A DNA stretch of 64,000 bases from Platerodrilus igneus (taxonomy: Eukaryota > Arthropoda > Insecta > Coleoptera > Lycidae): contig JARFIW010000170.1 in the NCBI GenBank assembly GCA_036346225.1, forward strand, positions 4,898,501 to 4,962,500, written 5' to 3'. Positions 24,476-35,419 of this stretch are shown in pieces. Position 1 is the stretch's first letter. Every line of letters begins with the position of its first letter. Made by a program: the position numbers and the translations under genes. The notes under the pieces are model-generated. The model saw only the letters and a list, made by a program, of their open reading frames with translations, ran no database searches and had not been told where the DNA came from.

Positions 24476-24713
24476 AAAAAAAAATAAGTAATGAAATAAA
24501 ATATAATAATAAAGATAAGAATGGTAATATTAAGTAGAAAAGTTAAAGTGTAAAGAGTAGACTTACTCCTGAACTAGCAAACTCAATAGCCCATTCAAAG
24601 CCAAAATGTGTCCTATGGCGAAGTAACTGGTGAAAGTAGCGAAAGTGGTAGTTTATATACGGCGAGAACTTGATGCATGAGTGATCATGAATAGAGAGGA
24701 GTGTCGTAGCGGA

Positions 24714-25050
24714 TCAGTGAAAGTCACGGTTCCGGTGTTGTGAACATATGCTTGTTTTCCAAATGGAATTTTTATTGATTTCTATAGATTTTCTAATTTT
24801 TCTATTGTAGAAAAATGGAATTCTGGCAATTAGTTTCGTCTTGTCAAAGTTAATGGTACGGCCTGTTTCATGTTGGTGTTCAGCCATCGCTGAGCGATTG
24901 TACTGGTTTGTTCTTAAGCATCGCATATGCTCGTTCAGTCTAGTCTGTACTGACCATCCTGTTTCTCCTATGTATACTAAACCGCAACTGCAAGATATAC
25001 TATATACGCCTGGGACTTTAAGACAATTTTCAGAATCTTTTGGGGTTGGT
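24714..25050 (-). pseudogene. GIY-YIG endonuclease, copy A, degenerate
   Basis: Penelope-type elements end with a GIY-YIG nuclease that cuts target DNA. The minus-strand block RCLRTNQYNRSAMAEHQHET (24926-24867) matches the same part of copy B. The front of the domain (25020-24930) corresponds to PQASYSISC-like codons in a shifted frame. The C-terminal stretch RKIRKSIEINKNS is also shared with copy B. Confidence 0.75.
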
Positions 25051-25392
25051 AATATTTGTAAAATTTTATTATGGGTTTATAGATTGTCTTGATGTTGTGT
25101 TTACGTTAAATTTTGCTAATTCGGTTTGTTACTCTGTGTATATACGGAAGGATTGCTAAAGATCGTATATCGGGATTACAATGTGGTTTTGGGGTTCGTG
25201 TTGGATGCAGATGCCGGTTTATTACTCTGTCGATATCTGAGTTGCGATAGCCGTTTTTATAAGACTAGTTTTAAAATGGGCCAGTTCATTAGATAAGTGT
25301 TCTGGTTGTGAAATTTTAATTGCACGGTGGACTAGAGAGTTGATTACCGATGATTTTTGTGACAGATGATGATGTGACGACGCATGTAGGTA

Positions 25393-25746
25393 TCAGTCTG
25401 TGTGTGTGGGTTTTCGATATACGGAATGATCTAGGTGTCCGTTGGGTTGGCGCTCCACCAGAACGTCAAGGAATGGCAGAGTTCCGTTCTTTTCAATTTC
25501 TATAGTGAACTTAATATCTTTATGCTGATTGTTTATGTGATCTAGAAAATTATTGAGCGTTTGGTGTCCATGGGGCAAGATTACAAAAGTGTCATCTACA
25601 TAACGGAGCCAAGTTTTTGCTTTAAGGTCTGTGGATTCTAGAGCCATGGATTCCAAAGACTCCATGAATATATTGGCCACAATAAGAAATAGAGGTGAGC
25701 CCATTGATGTGCCAGAAGTTTGTTTGAAATTGTCCGTCGAAGACAA
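25393..25746 (-). pseudogene. Penelope-like reverse transcriptase, palm part (copy A)
   Basis: About 117 residues. The block QTSGTSMGSPLF is the RT motif before the active site. The catalytic box is RYVDDTFVI, with both aspartates retained. The segment LPFLDVLVERQPNG..HSVYRKPTHTD follows and is diagnostic of Penelope-type RTs rather than LINE or LTR RTs. The copy starts abruptly at 25746, next to the head-to-head junction with copy B, and lacks RT fingers. Confidence 0.88.
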
Positions 25747-25796
25747 AATAGGTAGAAGTAAATCATTATTCTATGAGCGTGGCTAGGTACTAAAAT

Positions 25797-26190
25797 TCGT
25801 TTTCACCAATATTACCAACCCCAAAAGATTCCGAAAATAGTCTTAAAGCCCCGGGCGTATATAGTATACCTTGCAGTTGTAGTTTAGTATACATAAAAGA
25901 AACAGGACGGTCAGTACAGACTAGAGTAAACGAGCATAAGCGATGTTTAAGAACAAGCCAGTACAATCGCTCAGCGGTGGCCGAACACCAACATGAAACA
26001 GGCCATAGCATTAACTTTGACAAGACAAAACTAATTACCAGAATTCCACTTTTGAACAATAGAAAAATTAGAGAATCCATAGAGATCAATAAAAATTCTA
26101 ATAATCTAAACAAACACAATGACTACCACCTATCCCCCAGTTGGAAAACAAGCCTATGTTCACAACAGCGAAACCGTGACGGTCCCTAAT
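25797..26190 (+). pseudogene. GIY-YIG endonuclease, copy B
   Basis: The plus-strand frame reads GVYSIPCSC at about 25855-25881, followed by a VYIKETG segment, a degenerate GIY...YIG signature. Then come RTSQYNRSAVAEHQHETGHS (25950-26010) and IRESIEINKN (26068-26097). The His-rich EHQHETGH motif is typical of the Penelope nuclease. The copy is 5'-truncated at the junction with copy A and ends at a stop near 26190. Confidence 0.82.
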
Positions 26191-26389
26191 TCGCTACGAC
26201 ACTGCTCTCTATACATGATCACTTATGCATCAAGCCCTCGCCCTATATAAACTACCACTTTCGCTACTTTTACCAGTTACTTCGCCACAAGACACCTTTT
26301 GGCTTTGAATGGGCTTTAACTTGTCTACTTAATATTATCATTCTTATCTTTATTATTATTTTTTATTTTATTACTTATTTTCTTTTCTT

Positions 26390-26435
26390 GTCCTGATGTA
26401 GCCCCTTACAAAAGTGAGCGAAACGTCGACCTTAG
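26390..26435 (+). ncRNA. hammerhead ribozyme motif, copy B/C junction (core mutated)
   Basis: The core reads CTGATGT (26393-26399) instead of CTGATGA, followed by the CCCC..GTGAG hairpin, GAAAC (26420-26424) and GTC (26425-26427). The changed last core residue should reduce or abolish activity. Confidence 0.6.
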
Positions 26436-26449
26436 TTACTAAAATGACA

Positions 26450-27725
26450 CGGTTCCAACCCGGAACCATAAATATTTATAATGACTCCGGCCGTGAAAGT
26501 CTCCGACAATATCACAAAAACCTTTACGGGGAGGATATTGTATACAAAACAAAAACTTTCAGTAACCGTAGACATTCACTAGCAAAATTACTGTGTATAC
26601 TCACCTTTTTGTTACGGTGTCGTGATTCTGACATAGTTCCAAATTTCCTTAAAATAAAATACCACAGTAAAACATATTCCAACCGAAAAATTCTTCAGAG
26701 AGCAGAACTCTCACCTCTTCGCGAACGAATTTCCAGCACTCGAAAAGAAATAGGCACTATTTCTAAACAACACCTACAGGTCCATCTAACATTATCCGCC
26801 ACCCTTAATTACAATGACAGGACTCTGTTTGACCGAATTCCATAATTGCAAGCCCAAAAAACCACCGAACTCACCACAAAAATCCACTTACGCAAATTCT
26901 TGCAACGTTCCAAGAACCTTTCACACCCTGAAAAAAACATTTTACCCGAAAACTTTGTCCCCAAATACCGTCATAAACCGATCGGAACATATCCTATCCG
27001 AAAACGAACTACATATCCTGTCCAAAAGACTAAACTTCTCAATTGCACCCAGAAAAATTCTCGCCGAGGAAATCATTAGCTCTGTAGAATCAGCGATCCG
27101 ATCTCTACCCCAAGATGATGCCAATTTAATTCGCTTTGAAACAACTAAATGTCTCCGACATGCCAAAACTCCTATCAAAAATGTGACAAAGCAATAAATT
27201 ATGGCCTTAAAACACCTACGAACAAACAAGAAAATTGTTATACTTCCTGCAGTCAATGGTAATGCGACTGTAATTCTAAATCGTACAGAATACAAAGAAA
27301 AGATGAAACAATTGTTACAAGATGGTTCCTACACTCCTATAACAAAAAACCCCACTTCAAAGCTTGAACGGGAAATTTCAGCACTTATCAAATCCTTCAA
27401 TATTCCCAAAACTATCCAAAAACGCATAATACCTCGCAAATCTAAACCATCTCGCTTGTACGGCTTTCCTAAAGTCCATAAACCTGATGTCCCTCTCCAC
27501 CCGATAGTTAGCACAATTGACTCGCCAACCTACCATCTGGCAAAATACCTAGCAAATTTCTTAAAACCTTATTCCTGTAACACTCCTACTAATGTTTTAA
27601 ACGCCACTCAGTTCATAAAACTAATTTCAAATATTGAGCTAGGCGCTAATGATATACTAGTCAGTTTTGATGTAGCATCCCTATTTACAAACGTACCTGT
27701 CATAGACACTGTCTCCATTATTCCC
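26450..27725 (+). pseudogene. Penelope-like N-terminal region and RT fingers (copy C)
   Basis: Segments 26414-26845, 26814-27197 and 27201-27725 follow one another with small frame changes. The last carries IVILPAVNGNATVILNR, then PSRLYGFPKVHKPDVPL, then SFDVASLFTNVPV, which contains the motif A aspartate. These are the ordered N-terminal blocks of Penelope RTs. At about 27722 the frame jumps directly into sequence equal to 26140-26220 (the 3' end), so palm, thumb and nuclease are deleted. Confidence 0.85.
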
Positions 27726-27997
27726 CCATTTGGAAAACTAGCCCATGTTCACAACAGCGGAACTGTGACGTTCACTAATTCGTTACAACACTCCTCTCTA
27801 TTCATGATCACTCATGCATCAAGTTCTCACCATATATAAACTACTACTTTCACCAGTTACTTCGCCATAAGAAACCTTTTGGCTTTGAATTGGCTAGTGA
27901 GTCTGCTAGTTCAGCAGTAACTCTACTCTTTGCACTTTAATTTGTCTACTTAATATTATCATTATTGTTTTTATTTTATTACTTATTTTCTTTTCTT

Positions 27998-28042
27998 GTC
28001 CTGATGAACCCCCTTACAAAGGTGGGCGAAACGTCGACCTTA
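27998..28042 (+). ncRNA. hammerhead ribozyme motif, copy C 3' end
   Basis: CTGATGA (28001-28007), hairpin CCCC..GGTGGG, GAAAC (28028-28032) and GTC (28033-28035), with GTC/GAC able to pair as stem I. The core is intact. Confidence 0.68.
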
Positions 28043-28429
28043 GTAAAATGACACGGTCCCAACCCGGTACCTTAAATATCTAGTAAGACTCCGGCCGTGA
28101 AAGCCTCCGACAATATCACATTGAAATATCCCTGAACACAAATATTCTGATAACAAAACCACGTTTTAAACTTATTACAATCTTCAAGAAAAATACCAGC
28201 TTCAATTCTATATTGAAAGAGTAGATTTGCAATATTTAGATTACAAATACATGTACTAATAAAATCTATAGGGCGATGAATAAGCAAGCGTATACGTTTA
28301 GAAAGCAGTCGAAATTGTTAATGAAAATTTGCACATGACCGTAAACACAGTAGGAAAAGTAAAATTTAGTTAAGTAGGAGCGGCAAATACTCGAATGCAG
28401 GAACTGCACGTAATAAATACTTCTGGGAT

Positions 28430-31400
28430 TCCTTTGTATAGGCTAGAATTGTAAGTATATGTTTACTTATCTCTGTAGTTTGAAAAATGACTAATTCGTG
28501 AATTTTAAAGGAAGTACACAGGATTTTGAGTAATTTTTTGCAAATTTAATAGCTAGAAGCCTGTAAGAAAATTATGCTTAATTATTTGAAAATACTGGAA
28601 TCATACGTGTTCGCGTAGATAATCACATTAATTTCTAGAAGCAATGTGAGTTCTATGTTTGCTCAGTTAATAAATATCTTGCTCAAGATTGGTCTCATCA
28701 AACTTATAAGATAACGCTGAAAGAGCCTATTGTTTAGTTTAACGAGACAAGAACAATCAAGATTTGTGCTAATGGTAATAAATCATATTTGCATATACGC
28801 ATTTGTCCTTTATTATTTCTTGTGCTAACTTGAGCTCGCTGAAATGTCAGAGTATCCCACTGTAGAATATTCCAAGCGATAATTAGCAAAAATTCAAGCA
28901 CTTACTGCGAAGTTACGTTCAAACAAACAAATCAAATAGAGAGAAATGTCTATGTTTTTATAACCATCATAGTTTGGTGAATACTTAGTATGGCAACTTA
29001 TGAGTAGGTAGATATTAATTTATAAATATCCTCCTCTTTTAGCCGAAAGAATTAAAAATACAAGAATAGTGAATTAAGTTGGTTTATATCTTTCAGCGTT
29101 TCAGAGCTTTTTCGCAAACTCTGCTTCGTGAAAGTATTCAACATATGTTTTGCATCTTTTTCAATCTGCAGAAAATAATCCAGTTCTCTTGCACTAATAA
29201 CTATTTACTTGTTACAATACATACTAGTCATGCGGTTGATACTCCAATTCACAATTTGAACCTCTATAAGCTATTGGCATTCTCTAATTTATAGCAATCG
29301 TGTCAGAAGTGTTAAGGGGTCGAATATTAAGCAGGAGTGTTCGCTGTGTTAATTCCTGATAACGAGCTTTGCGTGCTCTAAATTGTGGTATCGATAATTA
29401 GCAAAGATCCCTTATTCAAAGTACAACTGTACACGCTACTCTTGGAGCCGATTTCAAGTCACGATAGCAAACAATTTGTAGCAAACTCTTAATTTTGATA
29501 ATTTGTCATTATTTTCGATTTGTAAGTGAGTGCTTTCGTATGTCTTTTGTTGCTTAGTATATGGCAAAAAGACATGAGATATTATTGGAAAAAAAAGATA
29601 ATGCAAGTGTGACTGTGAACTCAAAATCTTTGAAGCAGCCCATTCCAAATATGTTAGATTTATAGCAAGTAAAAATATTGCCTGTATGCAAAAGTAAAAG
29701 TCTAAAAACATTTTAACAGAAGAAAGATATTTCTATCTACAGCCGCAAAGAAAAAAAAATATTTTTGATATTCCCGCGCAAGAAACGACATACCAAACTT
29801 GCATGTTTGACAAGACTAATGGTAAATCCCATTTTGAATACAATTTTGCTATACTAAATTGTAATGAGTATGATAGAAAGCGAAAGCAAAAGAGTGCGAT
29901 ACAGAAGAATATCGCGTAAAAATAACTGAAAAATAACTAAAAATAACTAAAATTTTAGAAAAATTAAAGTAGACGACCTTTCAGTTTAGAAGGTTGTTAT
30001 GTATATACACAAGTACGTATATATATATTGCTATAATTATAGGGTTAATTTAGGGGTAGGTTAAGTCATAGGGGTTGTAGAAGAAACAAAAGAAACTTCC
30101 AAATATCAAAAGCGCATAATTACAGATATTAGAGGAGTAAATAGGTAATTATAAATATTGTTAGTTGAGAGCACACTGTATATAACAGTACAAGCGATTA
30201 AACGCATATCCAAGAGTAGCTACGAGAAAAGATAAGAATCTAAAAATGTAACGAAATGCATCGAAATTAAATCAATGGAAAACCTATATGAATTGGCTAG
30301 ATAAGTATTCAACAAGTGCGTTAATATATCATCAGATACGCAGGCAGAAATTATGCATTGTTTGAATAAATAGTACGCGACAGAAAGTATTACAGTTGTT
30401 CAAAAATCCAAGTTAACTAAGAAATAAACAAACACCAAATTTATTTCTGTTTAGATTAGAATAAATAAATAACAATGATACGTGATTTAATGAATGAAGA
30501 TTCCTGGGATTTCTAAATTAAATGTAATGTTATATAAATGAATACGTGACAACTTGAGCGTTCTTTCAAGTATTTAAACTACACAATTGATAAAGTTTCC
30601 GAAGTACACAAGAGATAAGACGAATGGTGTCGCCCAACACGTGAAATCAACAAATAGCAAACAAAGGGGCAAAGCCTATAAATACGATAACAATTTAGTA
30701 ACGAGTTAGTATACATTTTAAACTGGGCTGTCACTATACTCAAAGGTACTAAAATATTCACGTAACCAGTTAAACGAATGTAAAGTGAAAAGTATTTTAT
30801 AAAAGTGTAAAAATTGTGCCGATCTATTATAGACGTAAGTAAACCAGATTTAGTAAAATTATACAATTTCTAAAATAAATAAAACAGCTCTGAAACCGCT
30901 CTGGAGACGACTATGGAGATTACCTCCTGTTAAATTAATTTGGTAATCACTGACACGGTAAATGTTCTATTACTGTTCTGTTAATTACGGAGATGGAAAA
31001 CCTTTTATTGAATTTACTTATAGGATAATAACGATTGGGATAGTATTTTGGTTTTGATGTCGACTTACAAATTCGACTCTAAACATTCAGACTGGACACG
31101 AAAACTCTTGGAGATGCAGAGAAGCTACTGAACCACTCCAGGTTAGATATTTTGATATAATTTATTTCTGTACACTGTTTAATTCAATAATTTTTCAATA
31201 AAGTACGAGTCAACAAAACCGGGTTTTCTTTGATAAATTTATGAAAGGCAATAGGCATCTTGAAACGTTTCCAAAGGTCTCTAAATATAACAAAAGGCTC
31301 GTTTTGCTGGCTTCAATTTCTTAAATCTGGCATATGTAAATATTCTGAAAAAGGGGAAGATTTTAAAAAGGTTGTAAATATTTAATCATTATATTGTGTA

Positions 31401-31490
31401 TTTTTGAATTGCTTTATTTAATTGAATCAGCTAGTTGAGGCAAAGAGATCTATAACTTAACATTTTACAAGTGCTTGATTAATAAAAAGG
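28430..31490. other. AT-rich spacer with one partial repeat copy
   Basis: No coding domain or RNA gene recognised. Near 30005-30085 a short (TA)n tract followed by TTGCTATAATTATAGGG and TTAAGTCATAGGGG resembles the start of the repeat units at 31718 and 33505, so a partial third copy may begin here. Confidence 0.45.
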
Positions 31491-31495
31491 GGTTA

Positions 31496-31676
31496 ACACA
31501 GCATTTTATAACATGCCCAACGGTGGGGCCTAATATAAGGGTTATATCACAGCATTTTATGATAGACCCAATCGTGGGGCGGAAAATATCACAACATTTA
31601 TAGTGCCCATAGTAGCGGCTGGTGAAATATCACAGCATTTTATGTACGCCCAAGTCGTGGGGCAAAATTAACACAG

Positions 31677-31680
<4 letters not shown>
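31496..31680 (+). repeat. about 42-bp tandem repeat with PBS-like palindrome
   Basis: Four units and the start of a fifth (31496, 31546, 31589, 31630, 31671). Each has ATCACAGCATTTTAT followed by a semi-palindrome such as GCCCAACGGTGGGGC or GCCCAAGTCGTGGGGC. The array runs into (AT)n at 31679. Confidence 0.75.

Positions 31681-31716
<36 letters not shown>
31679..31716. repeat. (AT)n microsatellite
   Basis: Uninterrupted AT tract that precedes the first long repeat unit. Confidence 0.95.
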
Positions 31717-31718
<2 letters not shown>

Positions 31719-32764
31719 CTATGATAATAGGCTTATTTAGGGATATATTAAGTCATAAGGGAGGTACGCTACATGTACATAGCACTAAAGTTTAGAAAAC
31801 TAAATGGAAGTAACTCGCCAATTATGCAAAAAGCTAATATCAAGCACGCCGTATATAAATCACAACTAACTTTAATTAATGAAAGAAAGCTCATTCTTAA
31901 AAAAATCAAATCATATTTAGTAAGATAAATAACTTGTACGCCAAACAATACATTTTAAAACAAAAAACAAGTATAAAATCGAAAATAAATACGCATGAAT
32001 AACATTTTAAACGCAACGAGTCTTATTGCAATAACTGCGCAATTAGTGTAAGGAAATAACCATGCATACTTGCAATAAAAGGATCCCATTCAAAACAAAT
32101 ATGTTTCATAAACGCATGAAATGAATAAACGCATTCAATTTACGTCATCATACAAATTTCGACTACGTGATCTTTTAATTGTGAGCATCAAGAGATTCGA
32201 ATAAAATCCAACAGATTAGATATACAAAACAAGAAAACAGACGTTTGACTACGTGATAAATTAAACGGAAAATTTGAATAAATTGATATAGAAACAAGCG
32301 GACGTGACTTGAAGAAAGTTCAAAGGTTTTATATTCAGAGGAATACACTATACAAAACTTGATGTCTATGTGATGAACCAAGCATTTTGACAAGAATTTG
32401 GATGGTAACTTTATAGAAAGTCAAAAGCCTGCATGATAAGAAAAAGTGCAACGCCTCTATCAACAAGGTATACTCTGAAAACCAATGATACAGGTGAAGA
32501 GAAGGATCCTTTATATAGGACACGAACTTGATAAACAATCACTTTTTCTTCGACGAAGGCATGCTCTATAACAGTTCAAGTCAGAAAATCACGCGAAGTG
32601 AACATAGTAAAATTAAATCAATATATTTTGTGGAAGTCGTTACAGAAAAGTTTTAAAATAATAATCCTAGTGCAAGTGTACGATAGAAGGTTGCCGTTGA
32701 CTTTGAAACGTAAGCTAAAACCTTTAATTAAACCTAATTTTAATATTTAATAACCTACGGCTCT

Positions 32765-32890
32765 AAATAAGATCTGTCAAAATACTCTAAATAAGATATG
32801 AAAAAGTACTCTAAATAAGATCTGAAAAGTACTCTAAATAAGACCTAACAAAAAGATCTAAGATCTTCTAAGTACTCTAAATAAATATTC
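32765..32890 (+). repeat. minisatellite in unit 1 (CTCTAAATAAGATCTG-type)
   Basis: About five units of 20-25 bases with the core ACTCTAAATAAGATCTG. They lie at the position equivalent to the 34495-34680 array of unit 2. Confidence 0.8.
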
Positions 32891-34494
32891 GACCAGAGAT
32901 CTAATTAAGCAGTATAAATATTCGTCTAAACAACCATTTAACATTGGTTTGGAACTTTAAAAAATACAGATCTAGAGTATAATTTGCATCGGAGCAGTAA
33001 ACGGAACATTGAATAGATGATTGGCCAAGCCTTACTACGTAATTGATAAGAGAGCTTAACTAAAAACAATCCAGGGGTACTGGTCAATCACATGCAGCAG
33101 CAGTTCTAAAAATTGAAAACACGCAAGTAAAACACAGGTCAGAAATAAGAACATTCTTTAATAGCATAAGACATTATTTAATTTTAAACATTTAATTCTT
33201 GCATATATTGAAATATTTATGTAAAGGGTCATCAACATTTTTTAAAAATTACGTAGAGAGAAAGAAGGTCGTTTGAACATTCAAAAGGTACTTTCAGTAG
33301 TATACAGTGTTAACAAATTGATATTGTTACTTTAATTCAGGACTTTATTTTTGGATAATGAATCACATTATCAAAGTTATTAAGTGTATATATTCTTGGT
33401 CATTATACAAATTATGGTTAGTTTCGTTATATCATTTAAATAAGAAGGTGCTAGTGAAGGGGGGTGGGAGGGTTGAAACTTTTTTGTCATCGTACTTGAA
33501 CTATGATAATAAGGTTATTTAGAGGTATATCGAGTCATAAGGGTCGTACACTACATGTAAATAGCACTAAAGTTTAGAAAACTAAACGATTTCATCATAA
33601 AATGGAAGTAATTCGCCTATTGTGCAAAAAGCTAATATCAAGCACACTGTATATAAATCACAACTAAATTTAATTAATGAAAAAAAGTTCATTCCTCAAA
33701 AATCAAATCACATTTAGTAAGATAAATAACTTGTACGCCATACAATTTATTTTAAAACAATAAAGAAGCATAAAACCAAAAATAAATACGCATGAATAAC
33801 ATTCTAAACGCAACGAGTCTTATTGAAATAAATACGCATTAGTGTAAAGAAACAACCATGCGTCCTCGCAATAAACACATCTTTCAAAATAAACATGTTT
33901 CATATACGCAGGAAGTAAATAAACGCATTTTAAATTTACGTCAGTGTAAAAATTTTGCCTACGTAATCTTTAACATAGAGTCAATACAAAACCCAAAAAT
34001 TATTTTGACAAAAATAAAAGCCATACATGCGAGGGAGAATTATAATTTCCTACAATAATACAAGGTATGACGGGTAAAAGTACAATGGCTCTAGGAATAC
34101 ACTATACAAACTGAATGTATACGTGACCGACGCCAGCAATTCAACAAGCTATTATCAAGTTAATACCACAGAAAGCCCAAGGTATGAACACGCCTCAAAC
34201 TTTTACCGAAAGACGCAGATAAACCAATGATGTCAAGTGGAAGAAATACCACACGAATTTGATAAAAGAATCAGCCTTTCTTCAACCAATACACGCTCTA
34301 TAGCAGTTAAAGGCAGAAAATCATGCGAAGTGAACATAGTAAAATTAAATAATTATATTTTGTGCAAGTCGTGATAGAAGAGTTTACAAATTATAGTAAT
34401 AGTGCAGATATACGAGAGAAGTTAACCGTTGACTGAAAAATGTAAGTTAGACAATTTTAATTAAACATAATTTTAATATTTATTACTAAGGGCT

Positions 34495-34680
34495 CTAAAT
34501 TATCATCTAAATCATCATCTAAATTATCATCTAAATAATCAAACATCTAAATTATCATATAAGTAATCATCCAAACAGTACATTCTAAAAATCATCTAAA
34601 TTTTTATCTGAATACGAATCTAAACATTGGTCTGGACTTTAAAATACCCATCTAAATAAGAATCTAAATTTGCATCAGAG
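34495..34680 (+). repeat. minisatellite in unit 2 (ATCATCTAAATT-type)
   Basis: Repeated ATCTAAATTATC/ATCATCTAAAT cores, about 12-18 bases per unit, more than eight units, degenerating at the right end. Confidence 0.8.
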
Positions 34681-35377
34681 CAGTAAACGGAGTATTATTC
34701 TAAACATTGAATGGGTGTTTGGCCAAGCTGTATTACAAAATCAACAAGTGAACTCAACTGAAAACAATCCAGGAGTACTGATCAATCGCACGCAGCAGCA
34801 GTTCGAAGGATTGGAAACACGCAGGAAAAACACAGGTCAAAAATAAGAACAATTTTTAATAGCATAAGGCATTAATTTCACTTTGAACATTTACATTTTT
34901 CATATATTGAAATATTTATGTAAAGGGTCATCAAAATTTTTTTTAAAAATTACGTAGAGCGAAAGGAAAAGGTCATCGAACGTAGTAAATAGTGTTATTT
35001 TGCTGGCTTTAAATTGATTAAAGTGAGTTACAATTTCGAGACAAACAAATTGATATTGTTACTTTGATTCAGGGGTTTATTTTTGAATAGTGAATCACAT
35101 TATCAAAGTTCTAAAGCTGTAAAGTGTATATATTCTTGGTCATTATACAAATTTTAATTGGTTTCGTTTATATCATTTCAACTAGAAAAGTGCTAGAGAA
35201 AAAAAGGAGGGGGTAATCGTACCGTCGTACACTCGGTGTGGATTGAGCTGGGCTATTCGAAGCATATAAAAACAATTGTATTTAAAATTTAAAGTTGAGG
35301 TGATTTAGAGACACAGAGCGGTGTTGGGCAGCAGGAAACTGAGCGTTAATTACATCGGCGTGCGGCAATATCATAGC

Positions 35378-35380
<3 letters not shown>

Positions 35381-35412
<32 letters not shown>
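35381..35412. repeat. (AT)n microsatellite
   Basis: AT tract followed by TTGCTGTGAATAGG, which resembles the TTGCTATGATAATAGG following the tract at 31679-31716. Confidence 0.9.
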
Positions 35413-35414
<2 letters not shown>

Positions 35415-35419
35415 CTGTG

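Larger units (their letters stand above)
24390..28117. mobile_element. cluster of rearranged Penelope-like elements
   Basis: Three partial copies sit together. Copy A is on the minus strand (25750-24390: RT palm to GIY-YIG to 3' end). Copy B is on the plus strand (25797-26450: GIY-YIG to 3' end), head-to-head with A. Copy C is on the plus strand (about 26450-28117: N-terminal region and RT fingers, a deletion, then the 3' end). The terminal segment ACGTCGACCTTAGT...GACACGGT..CAACCCGG is shared by all three. Inverted and tandem partial copies with terminal pseudo-LTRs are characteristic of Penelope-like elements. All coding regions are incomplete. Confidence 0.85.
13243..28427 (-). mobile_element. 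nested gag-only LTR retrotransposon (frame element)
   Basis: The minus-strand element has its 5' LTR at 28427-20910, PBS at 20906-20886, gag at about 20530-18970, a pyrimidine-rich spacer, a polypurine tract at 17534-17521, and its 3' LTR at 17515-13243. Subtracting the insertions, the two LTRs are about 2.25 and 2.28 kb. They match block by block (for example the Ser/Lys-rich region at 14002-14208 and 21622-21876). LTR starts read TGTTACGTGCAGTTCC (left copy) and a mutated version (right copy); ends read GGAATACCGTAACA or a decayed form. Only about 3.4 kb lies between the LTRs, and I see no pol domain in it. The element is therefore non-autonomous and probably mobilised in trans by a gypsy relative. 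Confidence 0.78.
20910..28427 (-). repeat. 5' LTR of the gag-only element, twice interrupted
   Basis: Retained LTR pieces are 28427-28118, 24400-23887 and 22362-20910. They match the left LTR in order. The first gap holds the Penelope cluster (24390-28117). The second (22363-23886) holds an unidentified 1.5-kb insert. The start has decayed from TGTTACGTG to TATTACGTG. Confidence 0.75.
31718..35240 (+). repeat. direct duplication of a 1.75-kb non-coding unit
   Basis: Unit 1 (31718-33500) and unit 2 (33505-35240) match along their length. Shared blocks include GCACTAAAGTTTAGAAAACT, CAAAAAGCTAATATCAAGCA, AATAACTTGTACGCCA, CGCATGAATAACATT, CAATCCAGG.GTACTG and AAATATTTATGTAAAGGGTC. Each unit ends in a G-rich purine tract (about 33456-33474; about 35196-35215). 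Each contains a different minisatellite in the same place. No protein-coding frame is conserved between units. Confidence 0.82.
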
